From Anastrepha obliqua (lineage: Eukaryota > Arthropoda > Insecta > Diptera > Tephritidae): a DNA stretch of 64,000 nt. Below, piece after piece: positions 22,330 to 32,444 of the stretch; within the stretch, counting starts at the first letter, position 1, and every line of letters begins with the position of its first letter. The position numbers and the translations under genes are program-made. The stretch is taken from positions 127,587,601 to 127,651,600 of the forward strand of contig NC_072894.1 in NCBI RefSeq assembly GCF_027943255.1, written 5' to 3'. Under the pieces are notes generated by a model. It saw only the letters and a list, made by a program, of their open reading frames with translations, ran no database searches and was not told the DNA's origin.

Positions 22330-22630
22330 GCCGGCCGCCGTAACCGAAAGGGCTGGAATTCGGAATTCGGAGAAAGTAAGTTCAAATCTCCTTAAATACC
22401 ATATGAAAAAACAATTTTTCTAATAGCGATCGTCCCACGCCAAGCAATGTCAAGCCTCCGAGTGTACTCCTACCATGGAAAAGCTTCTCATAAAAAATAA
22501 CTGCGTTCGGAGTCGGCTTAAAACTGTCAACAACTCCATTTGTGAAACAACATCAAGACGCACCCCACAAATAAGAGCTCGGCCAAACCCCCAAAACAGG
22601 GTGTCAGCGCCAATTATGTACATATGTATA
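22330..22630 (+). mobile_element. SINE copy, head partly deleted
   Basis: The head reads GCCGGCCGCCGTAACCGAAAG, but the segment between box A and the variable arm is missing. The body and TATATG tail are as in the other copies. Its tail adjoins a mariner that used a TA in the tail as target. Confidence 0.8.
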
Positions 22631-22632
22631 TA

Positions 22633-23238
22633 TAGGGTGATCAATCATGAGGTGCTTTTTTCAATAGTTAAAAAAAAAAAAAAATGTAAATTATGTTCAA
22701 AACCTTTATTTATCATTTGAAAGGACATTCTTTGACATTTACTTTTTGAATATGACTTCATTCAAATGTTGGCCGCAACTACGCTTAAGGTGGTCCATTC
22801 TGAAGGTCCAATTTTCAATCACTCGTTCGAGCATTTCGACTGGTATGTCGTGAATAACACGCGTAATGTTGGCTTCCAGAGCTTCAATCGTAGCTGGTTT
22901 ATCAGCATAGACCTTGGACTTCACGAAACCCAAAGAAAAAAGTCCAAAGGTGTGATATCACAAGATCTTGGTGGCCAACTCACAGGTCCTAAACGTGAAA
23001 TCAGCTGCTCTCCGAAATGACTTCTCAATAAAGTCATTGTTTCACGAGCTGTATGGCAACAGAACGCTGATTTTCATTATACAGTTGAACAATTTGTAGA
23101 CGTTGTTGCGGTGTGAGTCTTTCCATGATGAAATGCCAAACGCTGTTCAACAAATCCACGATGACAGTTTGCCACAACTCGCGCGCGATCTGTAAAATAA
23201 ACGCAAATGAAAAAAACTCCTCTTAATTGATCACCCTA
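22633..23238 (-). mobile_element. 606-bp internally deleted mariner
   Basis: Inverted ends TAGGGTGATCAATYA at 22633 and 23238 are flanked by TA (22631-22632, 23239-23240). The minus-strand transposase starts at 23126 (MERLTPQQRLQIVQLYNENQ), then jumps to FGEQLISRLGPVSWPPRSCD and ITPLDFF. It continues FVKSKVYADKPATIEALEAN, MLERVIENWTFRMDHLKRSC, ending at 22739. The DNA-binding and first catalytic parts are deleted. Confidence 0.85.
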
Positions 23239-23439
23239 TATATATATATATATATATATTTATATCCGCATAAACTCGATAAGTAATACACCCAAGAGTC
23301 TAATGAGGTCTAATCTCAGCTTCAAGAGCCCAGCTGATTTCTCCAAGACCACTGATATTCGTTTACCGGACATAAGCCCAAAACATTGAATTTTTGATGA
23401 GCCGTGATTCCAAGATGTTTTAAATATGTTTGATATTAC

Positions 23440-23900
23440 CTATAGCAGTCGGCACAAAAATGTGCCTCGACCGAAACTTCTGTTTAATATAATAAAAACA
23501 TGGTTAGAGCAACGCGGTGGAGAAATGATACTGAGTCCCTTTCTTGAGCTGGAAATGTCAAAATAACGTGAATTAAAAAAAATCAGTCAATGGCTCAACG
23601 TTTATTGTAGGTGGCCACGTGATTTACTTAATAAATAAGTCCCGATTTGCCAAGCAGTCGTTATCCGAGACCTGTGCTGTGTATTTGGTTGGGTGATTAA
23701 ACCTGATGAATCCATAACAGGAGCTCACTACCGAAAACATCTACACGTTTGAGCCAAACTTTGAGGGGAAAAAACTAATAAAAAGGAAAAGGCATCATAC
23801 ACCAAGCCATTGCTCCACGACTTGTTATGGGGTATTTAAAACACACCTAAAAACACTGATATGGGAATTCCTGCGTCATTCGCCATATGAGCAAACGTTG
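23440..23900 (+). mobile_element. Highly decayed mariner relic
   Basis: Pieces resemble the Mos1-type transposase: WVIKPDESITGAHYRKHL parallels LLxPSETITxDRYRxQL, and APRLVMGYLKHT parallels ARPHVAKPVKTYLKT in the better copy at 24397. There are many stops. I rely on the parallel with that neighbour. Confidence 0.5.
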
Positions 23901-24396
23901 TTTCTCCTTCCGAAATCCACCTCTTAGGTTCATTGACGCATGACCTGATTGAGCATTATTCTAGTTCTTCACAAATTTATTTGTATTTATTTATTTTATA
24001 TGTTCAAGAATAAATGTGTATATACCACTTTTTTATTTGCACATTCAATATGTATACATACATATTTACCTATGTACATAATATGAAAGTCGAACAAATT
24101 ACTTTCGGTGAAGCTCATACCTACAAGTAAAGTCACGCCACCATTTCGAAGCAATTCATGTGGATACCATCAGTTGTTGTAATTGATTACAAAAGTTCAA
24201 CCACGTTCTGTCACAATCCTTAGAGCTTCCAGAGTAACTTAATTATACCTACAAACCGAATACTGGTGGATTAAAATGGCGGCTATAAAATGCTTGCTCT
24301 TTTCGAAGGTTTTAATCCTACCAACTACTACGTGATTTTTAATAAAACTTTGCTTACATAATATATTATTTAAAAAGAAAAATTAAACCATTAATC

Positions 24397-25022
24397 TTCA
24401 TTGCATCATGACGGGTGATAAAAAGTAGATTCATTATAGCAATTCAAAGAAAAGCAAGTCATGGGGACTACCCGGTCATGCTTCGACGTCATCGCCTCGG
24501 CCGAATATTCACGCTGCGACGGTTATGCTATGTATTTGGTGGGACCAAGTTGGTGTTATTTATTATGAACTGTTAGAACCAAGCGAAACCATCACTAGGG
24601 ATCGGTATCGACTTCAATTGATGCGATTGAGCCGAGCACTGCGCGAGAAGCGGCCGCAATATGCGGAGAGGCATGAAAAAGACATTCTACAGCATGATAT
24701 CGCTCGGCCTCACGTTGCCAAACCCGTTAAAACCTACCTGAAAACACTAAAATGGGAAATCCTACCCCCACTCCGATCGATGGCACATGGTCTAGCTGAC
24801 CAGCAGTTCCATTCCTATGAAGACATCAAAAACTGGCTTGATCCGTGGATAGCCTCAAAATATGAACAGTTTTACCGCGACGGTATACGAGATCTACCAG
24901 GAAGATGGGAAAAAGTAGTAGCCAGCGATGGGCAATATTTTCAATGATTTACTTGTAACCATTTTTTCAGAATAAAGTTGTATTTTCATCAAAAACAGCG
25001 AGAACTTAGTTGCGCACTTATT
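24397..25022 (+). mobile_element. Mos1-like mariner, truncated
   Basis: The coding relic (24413-24947) starts within the catalytic domain: IMTGDKK-stop-IHYSN (degenerate TGDEKW first-Asp box), WGLPGHASTSSPRPNIH, MLCIWWDQVGVIYYELLEPS, then LQHDIARPHVAKPVKTYLKT (second Asp). The block that carries the third Asp (YSPDLAPSDYHLF) is deleted, so it reads EILPPLRSMAHGLADQQFHS. It ends LPGRWEKVVASDGQYFQ. The 140-aa frame from 24525 is part of it. The 5' half is missing. Confidence 0.85.
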
Positions 25023-25024
25023 GT

Positions 25025-25328
25025 ATTATATATACATATATAATTGGCGCTTACACCCTTTCTGGGTGTTTGACCGAGCTCCTCCTCCCATTTGTCGTGT
25101 GCGTCTTTATATTGTTCCACAAATGGAGGGGCCTACAGTTTTAAGCCGTCTCTGAACGGCAGATATTTTTATGAGGATCTTTTTGATGGCAGAAATACAC
25201 TCGGAGGTTTTTCTTTGCCTGCCGAGGGGCGATCGCTATTAGAAAAGGTTTTTTCTATAATCTTATATTCATGCACGGGGATTCGAACCTGCATTCTCTC
25301 TGAATTCCGAATGGTAGTCACGCACCAA
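25025..25328 (-). mobile_element. SINE copy with consensus box B
   Basis: Reverse orientation, tail at the left (TATATACATATATAATTGG). The body contains CCGAGCTCCTCCTCCCATTT. Box B on the minus strand is GGTTCGAATCC (25279-25289), a perfect pol III B box. The outermost head sequence (box A side) is missing at 25328. Confidence 0.85.
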
Positions 25329-25330
25329 GA

Positions 25331-25919
25331 TCTGTCATGATAGCTCAAAAATTGCCAACAGCGGAAACTTATTAATTAGGATTAAGCCATAACGACGTTA
25401 ACAAAGATTCCTACCATTTACAAATTTCCAACCTGCGCTAGTTTCCTTATGAAAGTATCAAATGTAGGCGAATGTACACTAACGAATGCTAATATCTGCA
25501 GATGAGCAATGCAAAATATGAGCCAGTGTATTTAGGAATAATAAACATAAACCTGTTTAGAACTCCTAAAAAGCCGTAAACTTTAAAATAAAACTTCTAA
25601 TGGCAATATCTATACTTGATGGCGATAACTGCAAACTTTAAAGGACTATGGTAAGCTCCTGGAATGTCCGTCAATCAAACATTTAAAGTGGTTACGTCTT
25701 GCGAACTCACGTAATTGTTTCCAAAGTATATGAAGCAGATTATTTCGTTTATCTGGGAAGCAGTTAACACCGTCATACTATGGAACTAAATGCCGAATAT
25801 TTGCGCTTAATTCAAGAACAAAGTTTTAAGCAAACTCATAACTGTTTATACCATCTGAAAGAAGAATGACTTTTACAACACTGATGTATTTATATAAGCA
25901 ATGGTTTTCTGTGCTTTAG
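25331..25919 (+). other. Non-coding, with a possible RTE relic
   Basis: Mostly featureless. At about 25715-25790 a frame reads VYEADYFVYLGSS, and the DNA that follows (AGCAGTTAACACCG) resembles the VMDFVYLGSSINTE region of the RTE-like elements here. It may be an old fragment of one. Confidence 0.35.
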
Positions 25920-25929
25920 TTTCCCTACA

Positions 25930-27372
25930 TTCTTCTTCTTCTTAATTGGCGCTATAACCGCTTACACGATTTTGGTCGAGTTTAACAAAGGGCGCCAGTC
26001 GTTTCTTTCTCGAGCTAACCGGTGCCAGTTGGACACACCAAGTGAAGCCAAGTCCTTCTCCACCTGATCTTTCCAACGCAGAGGAGGCCTTTTTCTTCCT
26101 CTGCTACCACCAGCTGGTACCGCATCGAATACTTTCAGAGCCGGAACGTTTGTATCCATTCGGACGACATGACCCGGCCAGCGTAGCCGCTGGATCTTTA
26201 TTCGCTGTGCTATGTCCATGTCGTCGAAAAGCTCATACAGCTCGTCGTTCCATCGCTTGCGAAATTCGCCGCTGCCAACGTGCAAAGGTCCAAAATCTTA
26301 CGCAGAATCTTTCTCTCAAACACTCCAAGCGTCGCTTAATCGGATGTTGTCATCGTTCACGCTTCTGCGCCATACGTTAGGACGGGCATGATGAGAGTCT
26401 TGTAGAGTGTTAGTTTTGTTCGTCGAGAGGGACTTTACTGCTCATTTTTCTACTTAGTCCAAAGTAGCACTTGTTGGCAAGAGAGATTCTACGTTTGATT
26501 TCAAGGCTGACATTGTTTTCGGTGTTAATGCTGCTTCCTAAGTATACGAAGTCCATTACAACCTCGAAATCATAACTTTCAACAGTGACGTGGATGCTGA
26601 TACGCGAGTTCGCCGACTGTTTGTTTGATGACAGGAGGTACTTCGTTTTGTCCTCGTTCACCACCAGACCCATTCGCTTTGCCTCTTTATTCAGTTTGGA
26701 GAAGGCAGAACTAACAGCGCGGTTGCTAAGGCCGATGATGTCAATATCATCGGCATACGCCAGCAATTGTACACTCTTATAAAAAATTGTGCCTGAGCGA
26801 CTAATTTTTGCGGCTCGTACAATGCTCTCCAACATCAGGTTAAAGAAGTCACACGACAGCGAGTCACCCTGTCTGAAACCTCGTTTGGTATCAAACGGCT
26901 CGGAGAGGTCCTTCCCAATTCTAACATCGCTGCTAATGTTGAGCAACGTCATCTTGCATAGTCGTATTAGTTTTGCGGGGATACCAATTTCAGACATCGC
27001 GGCATACAAGTAACTACTTTCTGTACTGTCGAATGCAGCATTGAAATCGACGAAAAGATCGTGTGTCGATTCTCCTTTCATGGGTATTTTCCAATATTTG
27101 GCGTATTGTGAATATTTGATCGATGGTAGACTTTTTAAGTCTAAAGCCACACTGATAAGGTCCAATCACTTGGTTGACGGTGAGCTTCGCCTTGCACACA
27201 ATACGCTCGCCATAACCTTATAGGCGATATTTAGAAGACTAATTCCGCGGTAATTTAGCCGCGTTATCGCTATTCTTACCTCGTCATGGTCGGGTAGCGG
27301 AACGACAATTCCGTCCTCAACGATTGGGGTATCGGGATCTTCACATTCTCTGTGACATGGGTTTCCCTATAA
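25930..27372 (-). mobile_element. RTE-like LINE, 5'-truncated copy, 10-bp TSD
   Basis: Minus strand. The 3' end is at the left, with an (AAG)n tail (25930-25941). The coding relic runs upward from it to about 27359. TTTCCCTACA flanks it at 25920-25929 and 27373-27382. Four further copies of the same family lie at 37362, 48568, 53812 and 59860. Confidence 0.85.
25962..27255 (-). pseudogene. RTE-like reverse transcriptase
   Basis: The N-terminal RT block (27199-27014) includes VNQVIGPYQCGFRLKKSTID and QIFTIRQILENT. The main frame (27165-26410, 251 aa) continues with LFVDFNAAFDST (first Asp), FRQGDSLSCDFFNLMLE, VQLLAYADDIDIIGL (YADD) and NEDKTKYLLSSNKQ. The C-terminus (26285-25962) has IQRLRWPGHVVRMDTNVPAL and RWKDQVEKDLASLGVSNW. 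The endonuclease is absent through 5' truncation, and frameshifts separate the blocks. RTE assignment rests on the CFDP2-like endonuclease seen in sister copies and on the tail type. Confidence 0.85.
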
Positions 27373-27539
27373 TTTCCCTACACACCTTGTCAAAATTCAT
27401 CTATTTCTGTTGTTATATGGGGAAAGTAATATACAAATAGCGAGTTTTTAGTGATTTTCGTAGTAAAATTTTAATGTAAAAGTTTGAATTATATATAAAA
27501 TTTGTGATGGAGTCTTTAAAATTAATAAAAAAGATGTTT

Positions 27540-27720
27540 AAAGTATTTGTTAATCAATAATATATTATATTTTCCTTTATTCTTTACAATGTCTTCCCAA
27601 CGTTTAGGCAAATTTTTAATTCCTTGCTCAAACAACTTTTTATCCTTGGAGCCAAAAAACACTTCGATATCCCTTTTTATAACTTCTTTGAGGAGTAGTT
27701 CTTGTTACTCATATGGGATA
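27540..27720 (-). mobile_element. Mariner C-terminal remnant
   Basis: The minus strand reads ELLLKEVIKRDIEVFFGSKD, KKLFEQGIKNLPKRWE and DIVKNKGKYNIL, which matches the usual end of mariner transposases (FxxGIxxLPxRWxKxVxxxGxY). The rest of the element is not found. The remaining DNA up to 27880 is AT-rich and has no recognised gene. Confidence 0.6.
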
Positions 27721-28572
27721 GAAGTCCACGGAAAACTTTTGTTTACTTCTATTAGAAAGCAAATCTAACAATAGGTAGACATTTTTTGTGAAAAACTTCC
27801 CCGAATTAATTGCACGTTTTCGTATTTCGGTCTCACTGTGCATCAGCCATTAGATCCATCGAGAAAGCACTCTAGTCAACAAATCGAGCCATAACCGCCG
27901 AAAAAATGTATCCCACAAACTCGAAATTTTACAGGGGAAGGTTTTTTTTAAATTAAATCAGTTTGAATAAAGCCATTATTTTCAAATTTATAAATTAAAT
28001 ATTTTTTTGTGTAATACATTTAATTTTAATAATTTTAAATAGATATTTGCATCATAAGGGTTGTTTTTGTGGGATACATTTTTTTTGCTTTCCTTCTGGC
28101 AACCTATTATTAAAAAAGTGTGTGGGTTACACACAAATTTATTTTAAGGAAGTGACTTCCCGTTTGTTTTTATTTAATTTTTTTACTTAGTCCTTCAAAT
28201 TAAATTACATTTGATTTAAAAAAATAAATGTATACATTTCTTAGTATATCCGATAAAACAAAAATAAAGTAATGTCCTTCATGTATTTAAAGTTTTCTGT
28301 TAACAAAGTAATGTTATTCATATTAAAATCTTGTAAACTTGAATAACGATAGATAAAAATATATAAAGAACGCTAAATACTATCTTCCTGGTCGGTTTCA
28401 GGTAGCAAATCTTTAACAGATCCATCCCATTTTAAATTCAAATACTCGTGTTGGAATTTTACGGGTAAAGTTTTTCTATCGCAAAGCGTTTTCAAATCCT
28501 TATATTTAGCAGAAGAAATGTTTAATATTATATATCATCATATAATTGAGTAGGTCCCTCACAAACTATTTC

Positions 28573-29157
28573 CTAGTTTCGTCTGGATCGTGGAATTGAA
28601 TCTAGATCATAATTTATGGTTTGAGATTCATCAAAGTAGCCATATTTAAGAGTAATATTTGGAATATTTTTTTCCAATGTAACAGAACGTAATTTTGTAA
28701 ATTGAATTTTCACTGAATTTGGAAGTAACGCCTGTGAAAATGTCTTCCAGTCTTTAAAATCACTGTTAGTTAATTCAATACAATTATATTTTCTTGGGTT
28801 AGTTCTTGCATTTGATATTATGGTGTACCACTCACTTGGAGCCCAAATAGTCCTATTCGGAATAAACGATTCAATTGTACTATGTATCGAATCAACAGGC
28901 ATCATGGTGTGTCCAGGCAACAAGTATGTGATTTTTATATTAGTCACAAAATTAGAATTTTCAACAAAATAGGTTAATGTCGCAAGCATAGCTCTGTTTT
29001 TGTAGCTGTCACAATAAAGATGGACTATCGATATGCTTGCTTCCTCAGATTTGTTGTGTGCAGTTGGCTTTTTTATATTTTCAAGGCCAGTTTTATACGA
29101 ACTTCTATTTTTTATTACGGATATTAAAATCGTTTGTGAAATGCTCAACGTTTTCAA
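28573..29157 (-). pseudogene. Transposase-like C-terminal part
   Basis: A 194-aa frame with SISIVHLYCDSYKNRAML, then ITYLLPGHTMMPVDSIHSTI, then WAPSEWYTIISNARTNPRKY and FKDWKTFSQALLP. The spaced Asp residues (CD, and VDS after GHT) look like part of a DDE-type RNase H fold catalytic domain. That is inferred from motif style, not from a match. Compared with the family as I know it, a large block between the N-terminal part and CDSYKNR is missing, with a frameshift near 29157. Confidence 0.6.
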
Positions 29158-29647
29158 TAAAAATTGTTGTAAACTTTAAAACTGCTATTACTGATATTGA
29201 TAAAATAATTAAAGCTGCACTTTTTACTGTCACTTTCTCCATATCGCCTTTTAATATCGACTTGTTTAACACAAGAAGACAGCCAATCTTTCTGTCTAAT
29301 TTTGTTGCCGATTCCCCAAAAATGTTCATTTATTCTTACTCTTTCATCTTCAGAAATTTTATCATGACACGAATTTGGACATTTTTTCTTTAAGCACGGG
29401 TTGGGCAAAACACTCGTATTTTTTTTCTTAACTTTTTGCAGCCTTTTAGGTATTATCTTTTGCTTTCTGTAGCCTCTTTTCCCAACACACGTTTCCTCCT
29501 CGACTTCTTTTAAACTTTCCAAACCATTTAAATCAACGGAAGATTCATCTGAATCGCTATACGGTACCAGGGAGAGCTGTAAAAATATCCAATAATTGAA
29601 AACAAAAACATATTTTGCAAAAAAAAACAAATTTAAACCTTCGACAT
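29154..29647 (-). pseudogene. Transposase-like N-terminal part with intron
   Basis: A plausible spliced start. ATG TCG AAG at 29647-29639 is followed by a GT donor (29638-29637), a 62-nt AT-rich intron and a TTTTTACAG acceptor ending at 29577. The join reads MSKLSLVPYSDSDESSVDLN. The exon continues with a basic region (KRGYRKQKIIPKRLQKVKKK) and PCLKKKCPNSCHDKISEDER, a Cys-rich motif, then INEHFWGIGNKIRQKDWLSS. The frame is lost near 29157. Splicing is predicted from sequence only. Confidence 0.55.
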
Positions 29648-29957
29648 ATTGTTCTAAAGCTTTAACTTTACTTAAAGTCTCAAAAAATTGGGTTTTTTTT
29701 TTATTTTTTTCCCTTGTGTTTCATTTATTTTAAAAGAGAATTTAATTGTATCCCACACAAGCGTTCAAAGAAAATGTAAACAAGTTACCATATGCATTTA
29801 CATTAAAATTGTTTTTGTTATAAAATCATAACGGTTTAATCTACAGCCATGAAATTTTGACAGATGATGCAAATGATGTTGAACTATCGATTTCGATAAC
29901 AAAACAAAAATCGATTATGGTGTGGGATACATCATTTTGGCGGTAATGGCTCGAAAT

Positions 29958-30404
29958 ATTGTTTTGGACAATTAAAAAGATATTTAAAAAAAGAGGTTGT
30001 CTGTAAAGTCGGTTTACTGACGATAGTTTAACGTGACAACGTCATAAGAAAATATTGATGGAATGGTTGCAATTTTCAAAACAAAATTTTAATTTTATTT
30101 GTTTGATAGATATTTTGTATGGATATGGAGAAGGAGGTACATGGAATCGCAATGGAATAGGTCAAGTTACATTTACACAAACGTGAAAAATAGAAACATT
30201 TATCAAATTCATGAAAGATATGTTCAATTTCGATTGTGCATCAGACGTTAATAAGTCAACAACACTAAGAGGCAACATCATCGATTTGACTTTTTCAAGA
30301 AACATTACACTCGAAACACTCCCTTTCATATTTCCTACTTTTTCTCTCATCGTCCTATTCTCAACAGAGAAATGGTTCATTACCATGCAGACAGGAAGAA
30401 GGCA
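29958..30404. other. Non-coding stretch
   Basis: No gene recognised. GGTTGTCTGTAAAGTCGG at about 29997 looks like part of a dispersed repeat, but I find no second copy here. Confidence 0.4.
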
Positions 30405-30406
30405 TA

Positions 30407-31996
30407 CACATGGTAGAAAAAGTCTGCGTTCACGTGTTTATCTTAAAACTCTCAGTTTTTCTTTTCACTTATTTCAAAGAAAATTATTCGTAGGGGTATG
30501 AACAAAATTTTTTGGAGTTTGAGCTGCGTCGTGTTGAGATAACGGGATTGTAGTACAGTTACTTAAATAGGCTGAGCAGAAAAAGTGTGCGTTCATTTCG
30601 AATAGTGACGATTATTTGCATGGCAGTTACGTTAAATTTAATTTTAAATCATTCAAGTAGTTGACGCTGTTAAGAACAAATCTATAGAGGGAAAAATTGA
30701 TATTAGAAATACATTTTTTGTTACTATGGACCAAAGGCGAAAAGGAATAGATATTGGTGAAAGGAAAATCATTGTAAGTTTGTGGCAAAATAGTAAGAGC
30801 TATCGGGAAATCGCGAAAATTGTTGGGAGGCAATACTCCTGGGTCCAAAGAGTGATAAACAACTTCAAGCAAACGAATTGTTTGGAGTCTAAGCCTCGTT
30901 CTGGGCGTCCAAAAAAACTGACGGAAAGAGAAGAACGCAACATAACTATTCTTGTGAAGTCTAATCCACGACTAACAGCAAGCCAAAGACATAGAAGTAA
31001 AATACCAAAAGAAAGTACATCCAGATACAGTAAGAGAAATTCTAAAAAGAATCGGATTTCACGGCAGAGTGGCCCGAAAAAAACCCTTCATATCGCGAGT
31101 AAATCGACTTAAGCGGATGGCTTTCGCCAAGGAATACGTAAACAAGCCACCTGAGTTTTAGGATAGTGTGATTTTTTCAGATGAGAGGAAGTTTTGCATT
31201 TTCGGGATAAAAGGTCGTAAAATTATTTGGAGGAAAAACGGAACGGCAATTGGAAAGCAAAATCTGGTACCTACGGTAAAGCATGGGGGAGGAGGTGCCA
31301 TGATATGGGGGTTTATGGCTAGTTCGGGCGTTGGAAATATACAGTTTATTGAGTCGATAATGAACAGACATGATTATCTCGATATTTTAAAAACGAATTT
31401 GAGAGAAAGTGCAATCTAACTGGGACTCGGTGAAAGATTTGTTTCCCAACAGGACAACGATCCGAAACACACAGCAGAGATTGTTAGGTTGTGGTTGTTG
31501 TATAATGTTCCAAAACAACTTCGCACACCCCCACAATCACCTCACCTTAACCCCATTGAGCACTTATGGGACGTTCTAGAAAAAAAATACGAGAGCGTAC
31601 AAAAACTAGCAAGGAAATGCTTAAGAACGCGCTTAAAGAGGAATGGGAATCCAAACTAGTTGGATCAATGAAAAGACGCCTTCTAGAAGTCATAAAAAGG
31701 CGTGGATATCCAACTAGCTATTAATTTTAAAACATTTCTATGATCTTAAGCCTTTTATTTTATTATTACTGAAGTGAACGCAAACTTTTTCCGTTTAGTT
31801 TGAATGGCCTTTTTAACTTTATGTGATCTCATTTTTAATTTGATTTTGTTATTGGTAGCGAAATATGTGTGATAGTTACGTTAAAGTGAACTAAATAAAA
31901 CTCATTAAAAAAAATTTCTGAAATATTTATTGTTTTGAACTTTTTCTAATGCAAAGAAAATTTGCCCAGGTGAACGCAGACTTTTTCTACTATGTG
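30407..31996 (+). mobile_element. Tc1-like transposon with IR/DR-type ends
   Basis: Ends CACATRGTAGAAAAAGTCTG continue CGTTCAC and are inverted at 30407 and 31996, flanked by TA (30405-30406, 31997-31998). A second inner copy of the AAAAAGTSTGCGTTCA motif occurs on each side (about 30580 and 31772-31798), so each end carries two putative transposase sites. At 1590 bp it has the usual size for such elements. The transposase gene is on the plus strand. Confidence 0.9.
30726..31725 (+). pseudogene. Tc1-like DD34E transposase, ~330 codons
   Basis: Start MDQRRKGIDIGERKIIVSLW. Paired HTH domains follow (KSYREIAKIVGRQYSWVQRV, SKPRSGRPKKLTEREERNIT). A frameshift near 30995 moves the reading to KYQKKVHPDTVREILKRIGF. 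The catalytic domain has VIFSDERKFCIFG (first Asp), GGGGAMIWGFMA, QQDNDPKHTAEIV (second Asp) and SPHLNPIEHLW (Glu, 34 residues on). A TAG replaces the Trp codon before DSVIFSDE, a TAA follows RESAI at 31420, and SPDLNP has become SPHLNP. Three clear lesions make it recently dead rather than ancient. Confidence 0.85.
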
Positions 31997-32142
31997 TATG
32001 TAAATACAAATGTGTGAATTTATATACATATGCGCATATACATACATACACTCAAGTAGGAGAGCGCCAGATGTCGAACGTTGCCGAATGCGGGGGCCGA
32101 TTGTGCTCTTTGTCGTTCGTTCCGCGCTTTCGCTTGCAGTTC

Positions 32143-32215
32143 AAGCAAGGTAACGACGCATGAGCAAGATAACGACCATGAGCAAGGTAACGACGATTGA
32201 CCAAGATAACGACAC
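32143..32215. repeat. Four-unit ~18-bp tandem repeat
   Basis: AGCAAGRTAACGAC-type units occur four times with spacer changes (GCATG, CATG, GATTG, ACAC), the last starting ACCAAG. They run into a 95-codon plus frame (32160-32444). Confidence 0.8.
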
Positions 32216-32444
32216 ATTTTTTCGTGCGTGCAGCCGGCTAAATCGAATTATAAGACGTTATCACGTCAAAAGGCTAATCATTCCCGCCATGTTGGGTGAC
32301 AAAGAAACATGTGTGACTACGTCATCAAAAGAGGTCTTAGAGGAAATGTTCTATGGAGGATATATGGACTTTTGCGCGATGGTAACAGACGACAGAGGAA
32401 AGCATAAGTTTTGCAAAGATATAGTCCTGGAAAATAGGGCCTAA
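32160..32444 (+). CDS. Unidentified 94-aa ORF
   Basis: Begins inside the tandem repeat (MSKITTMSKVTTIDQDND) and continues FFRACSRLNRIIRRYHVKRL to KFCKDIVLENRA. I do not recognise the protein. There are no membrane segments or clear motifs. It may be a fragment of an unidentified mobile element, or chance. Confidence 0.2.
   Translation: MSKITTMSKVTTIDQDNDTFFRACSRLNRIIRRYHVKRLIIPAMLGDKETCVTTSSKEVLEEMFYGGYMDFCAMVTDDRGKHKFCKDIVLENRA

Larger units (their letters stand above)
27885..29953 (-). mobile_element. Unclassified DNA transposon, AAAT TSD
   Basis: Inverted ends of ~30 bp start CGAGCCATWACCGCC and include TGTATCCCACA. They are flanked by AAAT at 27881-27884 and 29954-29957. Further TGTATCCCACA-type sites lie inside each end (about 28068-28078 and 29748-29757). 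The minus-strand gene comes in two parts plus a small 5' exon. The protein type (CxKKCPNxC region, later CDSYKNR and GHTMMPVDSIH) belongs to a transposase-like family I have seen in insect genomes but cannot place confidently in a superfamily. A 4-bp TSD is compatible with Sola-like elements, but that is a guess. Confidence 0.7.

Noticed and set aside
26042..27223. Plus-strand frames of 60-112 aa over the RTE-like copy
   Set aside because: They are antisense shadows of the minus-strand reverse transcriptase, which carries the YADD and other motifs.
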